Notes: generated from the letters alone by a model not told the origin. DNA of 64,000 nt from Streptococcus sanguinis (GCA_013378335.1 CP040556.1:1-64000); one strand, 5' to 3'; positions 9,988 to 23,830 are shown, counted from the first letter of the stretch. Program-made: numbers and translations.

Positions 9988-11263
9988 GTTTTTGTTACTG
10001 ATATTTTTGCTGCCAGCTTTATTTAGCAGTATCACAGTTATTAGTACCGAAAAAGATTTCGTATTAGACGAGGAAGAAAAATATCATTTTACGAGCACTA
10101 CGTATGGACGCTATTATGATAGCATCCCGACAAATCCTAATGTTTATGAAGAAACTCCTACATTTACAGATTCTACTCTGAGTAAGACTGCTGGAAAACT
10201 GGTTCCAGACCAGCCAATCCAGATAACAGGATTTTATGTAAATGAAGAAGGAGTTCCGATTTTCAAGCTGAAAAATGGGCAGTTTGTGATAGCGGACAAA
10301 AACACAATTTACGAAGATACTGTCCAGTCAATTCAAGATATCCATCAAGAAATGTGGCTGAAACCCGGCTTCATTCTCTATGATAAAGCCAATATCAACG
10401 GAGCTAAAAAAGTCAATACAACATTAGCTCCATATACAAAAGTGACGATTGTTCAAATTGTCCAGACTGTCAAAGGAACTTATGCCCAGATTGAAGGACA
10501 GGGCTGGGTTTCTATGGAATTTCTGGATGAGACTGATAATCGAATGGACAAGATTCAAGAAATTCTGAGCAGTAAGTACAACAAAGCGGACTACTCTATC
10601 TATGTCAAACAGCTGGACACTGGCAAAGAAGCAGGTATCAACCAAGATCAAGAGATGTATTCGGCCAGTGTGACCAAACTGCCTTATCTTTACTATGTAC
10701 AGGAACAGCTGGATCAGAAAAAACTTTCCTTAGATCAGAAGTTCAAGTATATTGGAGCAGTTAATGATTTTGCAGGTGCTTATGAACCAGAAGGAAGTGG
10801 CAGCATTGCTAAGTCAGCTGATGACAAGGAATATTCAGTTCAGGATTTGATTAATCGAGTGGCCAAAGAATCAGATAATGTCGCCCACAATATTTTAGGC
10901 TATTATGCGACCAATCAATCTGATAAAAATTTTCAGCAAACTATCAACAAAATTGCTGGAAAGAAATGGGATGTGGAAGAAAGACAGGCTTCTTCACGTA
11001 TGGCTGGAAATGTTTTGGAAGCTATCTATGAGCAAAATGGCATGATTATCGATGCCTTGTCTCAGACAAATTATGATAATCAGCGGATTTCTAAAAATAT
11101 TGATGCTAAAGTAGCTCATAAAATTGGCGACGCCTATGATTTTAAGCACGATGCTGCGATTGTCTATGCAGATTCCCCTTTTATCATTGTCATTTTTACT
11201 AATAATGCAACCTACGATAACATTTCCCAGATAGCAGACGATGTCTATGGAGTCCTGAAATGA
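9980..11263 (+). CDS. Secreted class A beta-lactamase-fold serine hydrolase
   Basis: A 427-residue exported protein with an N-terminal signal or anchor (FLLLIFLLPALFSSITVI). A region of small strands (about 60-180) is followed by a serine beta-lactamase/transpeptidase-type domain. The three active-site motifs are visible: SVTK with the nucleophile S230 and K233, SDN at 298-300, and KIG at 381-383 in place of KTG. Its position between the 42-aa gene and tilS is conserved in streptococci. Whether it is a peptidase, an esterase or a non-enzymatic wall protein is not known. Overlaps tilS by four bases (ATGA). Confidence 0.85.
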   Translation: MRKFLLLIFLLPALFSSITVISTEKDFVLDEEEKYHFTSTTYGRYYDSIPTNPNVYEETPTFTDSTLSKTAGKLVPDQPIQITGFYVNEEGVPIFKLKNGQFVIADKNTIYEDTVQSIQDIHQEMWLKPGFILYDKANINGAKKVNTTLAPYTKVTIVQIVQTVKGTYAQIEGQGWVSMEFLDETDNRMDKIQEILSSKYNKADYSIYVKQLDTGKEAGINQDQEMYSASVTKLPYLYYVQEQLDQKKLSLDQKFKYIGAVNDFAGAYEPEGSGSIAKSADDKEYSVQDLINRVAKESDNVAHNILGYYATNQSDKNFQQTINKIAGKKWDVEERQASSRMAGNVLEAIYEQNGMIIDALSQTNYDNQRISKNIDAKVAHKIGDAYDFKHDAAIVYADSPFIIVIFTNNATYDNISQIADDVYGVLK

Positions 11264-12537
11264 TTAAGCAAGAATTTCTTAAAAAAATGCAGGAGAAAAA
11301 GTATTTCCAAGACCATCGAAAAGTTTTGGTTGCTGTATCAGGTGGACTGGATTCTATGACACTGCTGCAGCTGTTGATTGATTCTCAAAAAGAACTGGCT
11401 ATCGAGCTTGCGATTGCTCATGTCAATCACAAACAGCGGCCAGAGTCAGATCAAGAAGAAAAGGCATTAGTAAAGATTGCGGAACAGCTTGGTGTAAAGA
11501 TTTTTACATCAAGTTTTTCTGGTAATTTTTCAGAAAATGCTGCTCGGCAGTTTCGTTATGATTTTTTTGGGAAAGTGATGCAGGAGGAGCACTATACTGC
11601 TTTGATAACTGCCCACCACTCAGATGATCAAGCTGAGACTGTTTTTATGCGGGTGCTGCGTGGAGCTAGACTTCGCCATCTGTCTGGTATGAAAGCTGTC
11701 CAGTCTTTTGCTTGCGGGGAGCTGATTCGTCCTTTGCTTACTTTTCATAAGTCAGACTTTCCAGATATTCAGCATTTTGAAGATAGTAGTAATTTTCAAA
11801 ATGACTATCTCAGAAATAGAATTCGTAATCTTTATCTGCCGGAGCTAGAAAAAGAAAATCCACAATTTAAGGATTCTTTGCGGTATCTGGGCAAGGAAAT
11901 TGAAGATTGGCAGATCGCTTTGTCTCACTTGACCAGTGATTTAGATATAAGAAATCTACAAGTCTTTCATCAGCAAATCCCCCAGGTTCAACGTTTTCTA
12001 TTGCAGAACTATCTTGAAAACTTTTCTGGTCTGAATCTGAGTAAGCAGCAGTTTGAGGAGGTTTTAAACATCCTGCGGACTAAGGCTAATTATCAGCACA
12101 TTTTGAAAAAAGACTATGAGCTTGTTAAAGATTACCAGCGTTTTGAAATTAGAAAAATCAGTCGTAAGCCCGATTTAAAAATGGATTCAATTTTGTTAGA
12201 ATTTGAGAATCTGATTGAGTTTGGGTATTATCGATTTTCATTCGGGATTCCTTTGAGTGGTGAAAATATCCAGAAAATTTTTGTTTCGCGTGAAACTTCG
12301 CTGACACTCCGCTTCCGAAAAGAGGGAGACAGTATTTTGCTGAATGGTCATCACAAGAAACTTCGTCGTCTTTTTATTGATAAGAAGGTTTCCTTTGAAG
12401 AACGGAATTCATCTGTAGTAGTTGAACAAAATCATCAAATTTTAGCAATCTTAAATATTGCTATCAGTGATTTGAGTAAGGCATTAAAAAGTGATATAAT
12501 GAGTACTGTACTTTATATTCAGAAAATAGATGGGTAA
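11260..12537 (+). CDS. tilS: tRNA(Ile) lysidine synthetase
   Basis: TilS adds lysine to C34 of the CAU-anticodon tRNA-Ile, so that it decodes AUA instead of AUG. The 425-residue protein has the PP-loop ATP motif SGGLDS (27-32), the N-type ATPase core, and C-terminal TilS substrate-binding domains. Its substrate is probably the tRNA gene at 24215-24288 in this window. It is coupled by ATGA overlap with the upstream hydrolase and runs into hpt. Confidence 0.96.
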   Translation: MIKQEFLKKMQEKKYFQDHRKVLVAVSGGLDSMTLLQLLIDSQKELAIELAIAHVNHKQRPESDQEEKALVKIAEQLGVKIFTSSFSGNFSENAARQFRYDFFGKVMQEEHYTALITAHHSDDQAETVFMRVLRGARLRHLSGMKAVQSFACGELIRPLLTFHKSDFPDIQHFEDSSNFQNDYLRNRIRNLYLPELEKENPQFKDSLRYLGKEIEDWQIALSHLTSDLDIRNLQVFHQQIPQVQRFLLQNYLENFSGLNLSKQQFEEVLNILRTKANYQHILKKDYELVKDYQRFEIRKISRKPDLKMDSILLEFENLIEFGYYRFSFGIPLSGENIQKIFVSRETSLTLRFRKEGDSILLNGHHKKLRRLFIDKKVSFEERNSSVVVEQNHQILAILNIAISDLSKALKSDIMSTVLYIQKIDG

Positions 12538-12541
12538 AATT

Positions 12542-13084
12542 ATGCTAGAACAAGATATCAAAAAAATATTGATTTCCCATGAAGAAATCGTGGATGCTGC
12601 AAAAAAACTTGGCCAGCAATTAACCAAAGACTACCAAGGTAAAAATCCAATTTTTGTTGGAATTTTAAAGGGTTCTGTGCCTTTTATGGCTGAGCTGATC
12701 AAGCATGTTGATACACATATTGAGCTTGATTTTATGTTGGTTTCCAGCTACCATGGTGGTACTACCAGCTCAGGTGTTATTAATGTTATTAAAGACATTG
12801 ATCAAGACATTACAGGACGTGATATCCTATTTGTTGAGGATATCATTGATACTGGTAAGACTTTGAAAAGCCTGTGCGATTTGTTTAGAGAAAGAAATGC
12901 TGCATCAGTGAAAATTGCTACACTTTTGGATAAGCCAGAAGGGCGTATTGTTGAAATCAATGCAGATTATACATGTTTCACAATTCCAAATGAATTTGTT
13001 GTTGGATATGGGCTAGATTACAATGAGAACTATCGTAATACTCCATATATTGGTATTTTAAAAGAAGAAGTTTATACAAAATAA
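12542..13084 (+). CDS. hpt: Hypoxanthine-guanine phosphoribosyltransferase
   Basis: Hpt transfers the phosphoribosyl group of PRPP to hypoxanthine or guanine, the purine salvage branch. The PRPP-binding signature [12 protein letters not shown] and the substrate loop LVSSYHGGT are present. An in-frame ATG at 12530 lies inside tilS. I prefer 12542 ([10 protein letters not shown]), which gives the typical 180 residues and matches the family start. No start has a strong ribosome site, so coupling with tilS is likely. The tilS-hpt-ftsH order is conserved in Firmicutes. Confidence 0.95.
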   Translation: MLEQDIKKILISHEEIVDAAKKLGQQLTKDYQGKNPIFVGILKGSVPFMAELIKHVDTHIELDFMLVSSYHGGTTSSGVINVIKDIDQDITGRDILFVEDIIDTGKTLKSLCDLFRERNAASVKIATLLDKPEGRIVEINADYTCFTIPNEFVVGYGLDYNENYRNTPYIGILKEEVYTK

Positions 13085-13101
13085 AGGTTTACTATTAATA
13101 G

Positions 13102-15081
13102 ATGAAAAATAAGCAAAATAATGGTTTTATAAAAAATCCATTTCTCTATATTCTGATTATTGTTGTCCTAGTGACAGGATTTCAGTATTTCTTTTCAGGA
13201 GATACTGGCGGTCGTAGTCAGCAAATCAATTACACAGAATTAGTGAAGGAAATTAAGGAAAATAATGTCACAGAGATGAGCTACCAGCCAAATGGCAGCG
13301 TCATTGAGATTTCAGGTACTTACAAAACACCTCAGGAATCGAAAGAAGATACAGGGATTTTATTTTTCACTCCAAACGTTTCTAAAGTAGAGAGATTTAC
13401 AAGTATTATTTTACCGTCAGATATTACAATTTCTGATTTACAAAATTTAGCTTCTGAGCATAACACTGAAATCAGCATAAAGCGCGAAAGTTCAAGCGGA
13501 ATGTGGATTACAATCCTCACTTCCATCGTTCCTTTTGTAATTGTCATCTTCTTCTTTATGTCCATGATGAATCAAGGTGGCGGCGGTGGTGCTCGCGGTG
13601 CCATGAATTTTGGCCGCAATAAGGCGCGTGCTGCTAACAAAGAAGATATTAGGGTTCGTTTCTCGGATGTAGCTGGTGCCGAGGAAGAGAAACAAGAACT
13701 TGTAGAAGTCGTTGAGTTTTTGAAAGATCGGAAACGCTACACCAAGTTAGGTGCTCGTATTCCTGCCGGTGTCCTTCTAGAAGGCCCTCCAGGAACTGGT
13801 AAAACCTTGCTTGCCAAGGCTGTTGCTGGAGAAGCAGGAGTTCCTTTCTTCAGTATCTCAGGTTCTGATTTTGTAGAAATGTTTGTTGGGGTCGGAGCAA
13901 GCCGTGTCCGTTCTTTGTTTGAAGATGCGAAAAAAGCAGCCCCTGCCATTATCTTCATCGATGAAATCGATGCAGTCGGTCGTCAGCGTGGTGTTGGCCT
14001 TGGCGGTGGTAACGATGAGCGTGAGCAAACCCTCAATCAGCTCTTGATTGAAATGGATGGTTTTGAAGGCAATGAAGGAATCATTATCATTGCGGCTACT
14101 AACCGTTCGGATGTATTAGATCCAGCCTTGCTGCGTGCTGGCCGTTTTGACAGAAAAGTCTTGGTCGGCCGTCCTGATGTTAAAGGTCGGGAAGCCATTC
14201 TTCGCGTCCATGCTAAGAATAAGCCGCTAGCTAAAAATGTTGATTTGAAACTAGTTGCTCAGCAGACACCAGGTTTTGTTGGTGCTGATTTGGAAAATGT
14301 CTTGAATGAGGCTGCTTTGGTTGCTGCCCGCCGTAATAAGAAAGTCATCGATGCTGATGATATTGATGAAGCAGAAGACCGAGTGATCGCAGGACCTTCT
14401 AAGAAAAATAAAACGGTGTCTGAACGCGATCGTCAACTAGTTGCTTATCATGAAGCTGGACATACTATTGTTGGTTTGGTATTGTCAAATGCGCGTGTAG
14501 TACATAAGGTAACCATCGTACCTCGTGGACGTGCTGGTGGCTATATGATTGCCCTGCCTAAGGAAGACCAAATGCTTCTATCTAAAGAAGACATGAAAGA
14601 GCAATTAGCTGGTCTTATGGGTGGCCGTGTGGCTGAAGAGATTATCTTTAATGTTCAAACAACAGGTGCTTCTAATGACTTTGAACAGGCAACTCAGATG
14701 GCCCGCAGTATGGTAACGGAATATGGAATGAGCGAAAAACTTGGTCCAGTTCAATACGAAGGCAATCATGCTATGTTTGGTGCAGCCAGTCCTCAAAAAT
14801 CAATTTCAGAACAGACTGCATATGAGATTGATGAAGAAGTAAGAGAACTTCTCAATGAAGCTCGTAACAAAGCTGCAGAGATTATCCAGTCTCATCGCGA
14901 AACTCATAAATTGATTGCTGAAGCGCTTCTTAAATATGAAACTTTGGATAGCAATCAAATTAAATCATTGTATGAAACTGGCAAAATGCCAGAAGAGTCT
15001 GAACTTGAATTAGACAAAGAAGCCCATGCACTTTCTTATGATGAAATTAAAACGAAAATGGAAGAAAAATCTTCCGAGTAG
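13102..15081 (+). CDS. ftsH: ATP-dependent zinc metalloprotease FtsH
   Basis: FtsH is a membrane-anchored hexameric AAA+ protease that degrades damaged membrane proteins and some regulators. The 659-residue protein has two membrane segments (about 12-30 and 134-155) flanking an extracytoplasmic domain. These are followed by a glycine-rich linker, Walker A GPPGTGKT (228-235), Walker [12 protein letters not shown], the second region of homology, and the zinc site HEAGH (450-454). The length is normal. The stop codon lies directly at the edge of the IS1182-family element, so the native terminator appears displaced. Confidence 0.98.
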   Translation: MKNKQNNGFIKNPFLYILIIVVLVTGFQYFFSGDTGGRSQQINYTELVKEIKENNVTEMSYQPNGSVIEISGTYKTPQESKEDTGILFFTPNVSKVERFTSIILPSDITISDLQNLASEHNTEISIKRESSSGMWITILTSIVPFVIVIFFFMSMMNQGGGGGARGAMNFGRNKARAANKEDIRVRFSDVAGAEEEKQELVEVVEFLKDRKRYTKLGARIPAGVLLEGPPGTGKTLLAKAVAGEAGVPFFSISGSDFVEMFVGVGASRVRSLFEDAKKAAPAIIFIDEIDAVGRQRGVGLGGGNDEREQTLNQLLIEMDGFEGNEGIIIIAATNRSDVLDPALLRAGRFDRKVLVGRPDVKGREAILRVHAKNKPLAKNVDLKLVAQQTPGFVGADLENVLNEAALVAARRNKKVIDADDIDEAEDRVIAGPSKKNKTVSERDRQLVAYHEAGHTIVGLVLSNARVVHKVTIVPRGRAGGYMIALPKEDQMLLSKEDMKEQLAGLMGGRVAEEIIFNVQTTGASNDFEQATQMARSMVTEYGMSEKLGPVQYEGNHAMFGAASPQKSISEQTAYEIDEEVRELLNEARNKAAEIIQSHRETHKLIAEALLKYETLDSNQIKSLYETGKMPEESELELDKEAHALSYDEIKTKMEEKSSE

Positions 15082-16805
15082 AAGAGAACCTGAGACAAAA
15101 TAATTCTCAGCCACAAAAAAGCTAGAGATTCCCAATTGCGGACCTCTAGCTTTTTAATTTTGACTCCTTCTCTTATTGTATTTAAGGAGGTTATTAGCCA
15201 TGAGTACCAATCCCATGTCAATTTTAACCTGCCGTCTGCCTCTTAGGTTACACCGTTTGTAACCCAAACAAGCCTTTATCTGACCAAAGACAGGTTCCAC
15301 ATCAATCTTACGTTGAGCGAAAATCCGTCTACCTTCGGGAGATAAAAGCGCTTGGCATTCTTTAGCTTTCAAGTGTTGATAACGTTCGTTCATATACAGT
15401 CCCTTTTGAGGGGCTGATTCAGGTTCATCAGCGTAGTAAACCTTGATTTCCTGTTGAAAGTCCGTCTGTGTTTTCTGATGGTTGATATGGTGAAAACGAT
15501 AGCACCAGCCGTCAGGATGTGTGTAGCTATCCTCCTTGTCATCATAGTGCCAATTCGCTAAATTTCTAACCGACTGTTTATACCCTCTTTTCTGTTCCTT
15601 ATCAAACATGGCATATTTAATCAGATGGTTGACCTCCTTTTCATCTAAACGAAGGAGGTTCTCTTCACTTCCGTATCCCGCATCGGCGACAACTCTTTTT
15701 AACTCATGTGGATAGCTTTCTAAAAAAGGCAACAGCGTTCTGGTATCTGTCGGATTTGAGAAGACATCATAGTGAAGAACAAATTGATTTTCCGTAGCGA
15801 TTTGTAAGTTGTAAGCAGGTTTGAGTTGACCATTTCTCATATGATCCTCCTTCATCCGCATAAAAGTGGCATCTGGATCTGTTTTGGAAAAGCTGTTACG
15901 TCCTTCAAATGTCTCCTGATAGCTCTCATATTTCTCAGCACGCACTGAAAAGTCATCCTTGACTTTACGCAAGACTTTCTTGAGTTTACGACGCTGGTTT
16001 TTACGTTCATCCTTTCCTTTAACGGGTGCCTCCTCAATGTCTTGGCTCAGTTTTTCCAATTCTTCTTCCAGGACTTGAGCGAATTCAAGCAACTGCTCTG
16101 AAGAAATAGGCTCTTCTTCATCCAGCCTAATAGCCTGATGGATAAGGGGTGTGATTTCTTCTTGAAAATAGACCTGTATCTGTTCTTGAAGTTTGACGGA
16201 AAACTTGTCTGTCGCTTTCTTCCACACGAAACTATACTTGTTGGCATTGGCTTCAATCTTAGTCCCATCAATAAACAGACAATCTAAAGTTACTAACTCT
16301 TCCATTTTTAAACGAAGATTGAGGTCGATGAAAAGATCACGAATAAGGTCTTCCATCCCTTCAGCGACTCGAAAGCGATTGATGGTGCGGTAGCTGACAA
16401 GCAACTGTCCTGTTAGGTATTGCATAGCGAGATTTTCAATCATCATTTTTTCAATTTTTCGTCCAGAGAAAATTCCTTGTGAATAGGCAAACAGAAGAGT
16501 AGCTACAAGCATTTTAGGATGATAAGACGGGCGACCGAAGGCATGATAGAAGGCGTGGAAGTGACGTTCCTCCAAGGCATTGACCACTTTTTCAATAGTA
16601 AAGACGAGATGGTCTTGTGGTAAGAAAGAACTGATTTCTAGTGGTAAAGTTGTTTGATTTGTGTTATAGTGAATATGCATGGGATAGCCTTTCTAAATGG
16701 TTTATTGGGTAATTCTATTTTACCAAGGCTATCGCAACCATGCAAAAAGCAACGGATTTGCCGTTGCTTTTTTGTAGCAAAGAGACTATTGTCCCAGACT
16801 CTTTT
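15082..16805. mobile_element. IS1182-family insertion sequence
   Basis: The element comprises one transposase gene on the minus strand plus flanks. Its left edge reads AAGAGAACCTGAGACAAAAT. The reverse complement of its right edge reads AAAAGAGTCTGGGACAATAG, giving imperfect terminal inverted repeats. Hairpins near each end are at 15118-15156 (AAAAAGCTAGAG stem) and 16744-16772 (AAAAGCAACGG stem) and may block read-through. It sits between ftsH and the tRNA-Glu/Asn pair, where other streptococci have comX. The exact ends and any target duplication are uncertain. Confidence 0.8.
15154..16680 (-). CDS. IS1182-family transposase
   Basis: This is a complete 508-residue DDE transposase. The N-terminal DUF772-type region contains the phrase AFGRPSYHPKMLVATLLFAY. 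It is followed by the first catalytic region (LDCLFIDGTKIEANANKYSF), a charged insertion (about 190-265), the second catalytic region (VVADAGYGSEENL) and the C-terminal glutamate region (EPVFGQIKACLGYKRCNLRG). No frame breaks are seen, so the copy may be active. The exact start may be the ATG at 16680. Transcription opposes ftsH. Confidence 0.92.
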   Translation of the reverse strand: MHIHYNTNQTTLPLEISSFLPQDHLVFTIEKVVNALEERHFHAFYHAFGRPSYHPKMLVATLLFAYSQGIFSGRKIEKMMIENLAMQYLTGQLLVSYRTINRFRVAEGMEDLIRDLFIDLNLRLKMEELVTLDCLFIDGTKIEANANKYSFVWKKATDKFSVKLQEQIQVYFQEEITPLIHQAIRLDEEEPISSEQLLEFAQVLEEELEKLSQDIEEAPVKGKDERKNQRRKLKKVLRKVKDDFSVRAEKYESYQETFEGRNSFSKTDPDATFMRMKEDHMRNGQLKPAYNLQIATENQFVLHYDVFSNPTDTRTLLPFLESYPHELKRVVADAGYGSEENLLRLDEKEVNHLIKYAMFDKEQKRGYKQSVRNLANWHYDDKEDSYTHPDGWCYRFHHINHQKTQTDFQQEIKVYYADEPESAPQKGLYMNERYQHLKAKECQALLSPEGRRIFAQRKIDVEPVFGQIKACLGYKRCNLRGRRQVKIDMGLVLMANNLLKYNKRRSQN

Positions 16806-16825
16806 CTCTTTTTCTGAAATAATTA

Positions 16826-16853
16826 TTGACAAAGGAAGAAAAGCTGATATAAT
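16826..16853 (+). promoter_or_regulatory. Promoter of tRNA-Glu/Asn
   Basis: TTGACA (16826-16831) and TATAAT (16848-16853) are spaced by 16 bp, about 30 bp before tRNA-Glu. Both hexamers match the sigma-A consensus perfectly, just downstream of the IS right end. Confidence 0.85.
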
Positions 16854-16882
16854 GAAATATGTTCTGCAGAAGGACAAGAAAT

Positions 16883-16954
16883 GGTCCGTTGGTCAAGGGG
16901 TTAAGACACCGCCTTTTCACGGCGGTAACACGGGTTCGAATCCCGTACGGACTA
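16883..16954 (+). tRNA. tRNA-Glu (TTC)
   Basis: A full 72-nt cloverleaf with GGTCCGT pairing to ACGGACT, anticodon TTC and T-loop GGTTCGAATCC. No CCA is encoded. It is the first of a two-tRNA transcript. Confidence 0.96.
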
Positions 16955-16959
16955 TATTA

Positions 16960-17033
16960 TCCGGCATAGCTCAGTTGGTAGTAGCGCATGACTGTTAATC
17001 ATGATGTCGTAGGTTCGAGTCCTACTGGCGGAG
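16960..17033 (+). tRNA. tRNA-Asn (GTT)
   Basis: A 74-nt cloverleaf with anticodon GTT, starting five bases after tRNA-Glu. The acceptor 5' strand TCCGGCA faces TGGCGGA, leaving a G-G opposition at positions 5 and 68. All other stems pair well. Confidence 0.94.
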
Positions 17034-17041
17034 CTAGGTTT

Positions 17042-17210
17042 AAAAAGAGGCTGGGACAAAAGTCCAACCTCAAATATAAAAAGCGAACAAAACTAGTTTT
17101 CTGGTAATCAGAATTCTGCTTTGTTCGCTTTTCGCATTTAATTATAGATTTGAAAGGCTTAATAATTAAGATTTTTAAAAATTGAAATCTTTTTGTCCCA
17201 AACTCTTTTT
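17042..17210. repeat. MITE-like repeat, copy B (inverted)
   Basis: This is the reverse complement of the element at 3054-3221, with about four differences over ~168 bp. Its ends are AGAGGCTGGGACAAAAG and CTTTTTGTCCCAAACTCT, with the same internal AAGCGAAC/GTTCGCTT hairpin. It lies eight bases after tRNA-Asn and may serve as the terminator of the tRNA transcript. It also separates the tRNAs from comX. Confidence 0.82.
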
Positions 17211-17240
17211 TCTTGATTTCATACTTCGAACAATCCTCCC

Positions 17241-17269
17241 AAATGACTAAATATGTGCCTGAAATGACT
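17241..17269 (+). promoter_or_regulatory. Direct repeat upstream of comX (possible activator site)
   Basis: AAATGACT occurs at 17241-17248 and again at 17262-17269, 21 bp apart or two helical turns, as expected for a dimeric LytTR-type activator such as ComE. The best -10 (TAGAAT, 17350-17355) lacks a -35, which fits activator dependence. However, it is about 80 bp away, farther than known ComE sites. Tentative. Confidence 0.35.
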
Positions 17270-17383
17270 TAAAAATAGTTATTCGAGTCAGAAGAGCTCC
17301 TGAAAGTTGCTTTTTAGAAGAAAGAGTCCACCTTGCTTTCTATTTACAGTAGAATTAAGTCAAGTAAATTTTAAGGAGGAACT

Positions 17384-17869
17384 ATGGATTTTAGAGCTAC
17401 TTATGAGAAGGTGAAATGGATAGTTTGGAAGTGTAAGAAAGATTACTATATACACTTGTGGGAACATAGTGATTGGGAGCAAGAAGGAATGTTAGTTTTA
17501 TACGAACTTCTGCTTAAAGAGAAAGGAATTGAAAACGATGAGGAAAAACTCTATCGTTATTTCAAAACAAAATTCAGAAATCATATACATGATAAAATTC
17601 GTAAACAAGAAAGCCAAAAGCGCAAATTGGACCGCCAGCCTTATGAAGAAGTGAGTGAGATTGGACATCGACTAAAATCAAAAGAGTTGTTTCTAGATGA
17701 GTTAGTCGCCTTCAGAGAAGCGATTGACAATTATAAAAGAACTCTTGATGATGTTGGATTGGATAATTATCAGAGACTGATGAGCAATGAGCGCTTTAAA
17801 GGAAGAAGAGCTATGCTCAAAGATTTGAAAAATCATTTAAAAGATTTTCAAGACAATACGATTTTATAA
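17384..17869 (+). CDS. comX: Competence alternative sigma factor ComX (SigX)
   Basis: ComX directs RNA polymerase to combox promoters of the late competence genes for DNA uptake and recombination. The 161-residue protein carries the streptococcal ComX signatures WEHSDWEQEGML, YFKTKFRNHIHDKIRKQESQK and a C-terminal SNERFKGRRAMLKDL helix-turn-helix region. An excellent TAAGGAGGA ribosome site precedes the ATG. In related genomes comX follows ftsH directly. Here an IS, two tRNAs and a repeat lie between. Its neighbour downstream is the rRNA operon, the usual location. Confidence 0.93.
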   Translation: MDFRATYEKVKWIVWKCKKDYYIHLWEHSDWEQEGMLVLYELLLKEKGIENDEEKLYRYFKTKFRNHIHDKIRKQESQKRKLDRQPYEEVSEIGHRLKSKELFLDELVAFREAIDNYKRTLDDVGLDNYQRLMSNERFKGRRAMLKDLKNHLKDFQDNTIL

Positions 17870-17874
17870 TGAAT

Positions 17875-17932
17875 AAACTTGATGACTCTCAATCTGTTTT
17901 ACTAGAACAGGTTCGAGCATCAAGTTTTTTAT
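17875..17932 (+). terminator. comX terminator
   Basis: A perfect 10-bp stem AAACTTGATG (17875-17884) / CATCAAGTTT (17918-17927) encloses an inner CTGTT/AACAG hairpin. It is followed by a T run. Confidence 0.8.
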
Positions 17933-17966
17933 TAATTAAAAAATTGAAAAAATATTAGAAAAGGTA

Positions 17967-17996
17967 TTGACAGGGTGGAGGTATAGGTGATATACT
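17967..17996 (+). promoter_or_regulatory. rRNA operon promoter
   Basis: TTGACA (17967-17972) and TATACT (17991-17996) are spaced by 18 bp, about 140 bp before the mature 16S. The stretch between is the untranslated leader with processing sequences. Confidence 0.8.
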
Positions 17997-18136
17997 AATA
18001 TAGTTGTCGCGAAAGACAAAGCCCTTTGAAAACTGAACAAGACGAACCAAGTGCAGGGTGACATAGAGATATGTAACCTGTCAAAAACGAGAAAATAAAT
18101 CTGTCAGTGGACAGTAATGAGTGCGAACTCAAACTT

Positions 18137-19690
<1,554 letters not shown>

Positions 19691-19748
19691 AGTCCGTAAG
19701 GACACACGGAATGCACTTGGGTCTTGTTTAGTTTTGAGAGGGCTATGT

Positions 19749-19821
19749 GGGGCCTTAGCTCAGCTGGGAGAGCGCCTGCTTTGCACGCAGGAGGTCAGCG
19801 GTTCGATTCCGCTAGGCTCCA
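19749..19821 (+). tRNA. tRNA-Ala (TGC)
   Basis: A 73-nt cloverleaf in the 16S-23S spacer with anticodon TGC and acceptor GGGGCCT/AGGCTCC. It is the single spacer tRNA usual for streptococcal rRNA operons. The remaining spacer (19822-20064) holds processing stems only. Confidence 0.96.
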
Positions 19822-20064
19822 TTAGGATATGGAAGACGTTCCGCTTGCGGGAACTTCTGTAGAAAAATAGAGAACTGACATTGTGTTCGATGAACACAAG
19901 GAAGTTAGTCTTTTTTCCTAAGAAGTTAGTCTGGAATTCAACTTTGGTTGATAGCTATCCTACTTGTCCATTGAAAATTGAATACTGATATCAAATAGTA
20001 ACAAGAAAATAAACCGAAAACGCTGTGAATATTAATGAGTTTAAGACTGAAAGGTCAAAAATAA

Positions 20065-22965
<2,901 letters not shown>

Positions 22966-23081
22966 AAATAAGAACTTCATCAGAGTGCAGCGAATGGTTT
23001 AGAAAATTGTGAGATTTGATATTGTATTCAATTTTGAGTTGACAAGGCTTGTCTGAGAGGACAGGAAAGTTAATTCAATAG

Positions 23082-23197
23082 TTAAGTGACGATAGCCTAG
23101 GAGATACACCTGTACCCATGCCGAACACAGCAGTTAAGCCCTAGAACGCCGGAAGTAGTTGGGGGTTGCCCCCTGTGAGATATGGAAGTCGCTTAGC
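23082..23197 (+). rRNA. rrf: 5S ribosomal RNA
   Basis: A 116-nt 5S rRNA from TTAAGTGACGATAGCC to GTCGCTTAGC, with pairing ends and the conserved CCGAACACAGCAGTTAAG core. Confidence 0.95.
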
Positions 23198-23301
23198 GAA
23201 GGGAGTTTAGCTTAGTTGTAATTGAGAGGAAATCGAAATTACAATCGGCGGATGAGAGAAACGAAGTTTCTCACTGTTGGCTGAGCTAGACTCCACCCTT
23301 T

Positions 23302-23374
23302 GGGAGTTTAGCTCAGCTGGGAGAGCATCTGCCTTACAAGCAGAGGGTCAGCGGTTCGATCCCGTTAACTCCCA
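23302..23374 (+). tRNA. tRNA-Val (TAC)
   Basis: A 73-nt cloverleaf with anticodon TAC, the first of 17 tRNAs after 5S. About 100 nt upstream, 23201-23218 repeats its first 18 bases with two changes. That fragment pairs with CTAGACTCC near 23287-23295 to form a processing-like stem. Confidence 0.95.
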
Positions 23375-23390
23375 TATTCTGAAAAGAATA

Positions 23391-23463
23391 GGTCCCGTAG
23401 TGTAGCGGTTATCACGTCGCCCTGTCACGGCGAAGATCGCGGGTTCGATTCCCGTCGGGACCG
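23391..23463 (+). tRNA. tRNA-Asp (GTC)
   Basis: A 73-nt cloverleaf with anticodon GTC and acceptor GGTCCCG/CGGGACC. Confidence 0.96.
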
Positions 23464-23495
23464 TTGAAGTCAAGAAGATTTCAAGAAAAGCAAGA

Positions 23496-23568
23496 GACTC
23501 GTTAGCTCAGTTGGTAGAGCATTTGACTTTTAATCAAAGGGTCACTGGTTCGAGCCCAGTACGGGTCA
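23496..23568 (+). tRNA. tRNA-Lys (TTT)
   Basis: A 73-nt cloverleaf with anticodon TTT and acceptor GACTCGT/ACGGGTC. Confidence 0.96.
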
Positions 23569-23573
23569 TAAGA

Positions 23574-23655
23574 GCGGGTTTGGCGGAATTGGCAGACGCA
23601 CCAGATTTAGGATCTGGCGCTTTAGGGCGTGGGGGTTCAAGTCCCTTAACCCGCA
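23574..23655 (+). tRNA. tRNA-Leu (TAG)
   Basis: An 82-nt class II tRNA with a short variable arm. The anticodon loop TTTAGGA gives TAG. Confidence 0.95.
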
Positions 23656-23671
23656 TATAAGATAATAATGA

Positions 23672-23744
23672 GCCGGCTTAGCTCAGTTGGTAGAGCATCT
23701 GATTTGTAATCAGAGGGTCGCGTGTTCAAGTCATGTAGCCGGCA
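23672..23744 (+). tRNA. tRNA-Thr (TGT)
   Basis: A 73-nt cloverleaf with anticodon TGT and acceptor GCCGGCT/AGCCGGC. Confidence 0.96.
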
Positions 23745-23758
23745 TTTTTGAATAGGAT

Positions 23759-23830
23759 GCGAACGTAGTTCAGTGGTAGAACATCACCTTGCCAAGGTGG
23801 GGGTCGCGGGTTCGAATCCCGTCGTTCGCT
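23759..23830 (+). tRNA. tRNA-Gly (GCC)
   Basis: A 72-nt cloverleaf with anticodon GCC and acceptor GCGAACG/CGTTCGC. Confidence 0.96.

Noticed and set aside
16654..16998. 114-codon frame running from the IS right end through tRNA-Glu
   Set aside because: It crosses a promoter, a tRNA and the IS terminus, so it cannot be a real protein gene.
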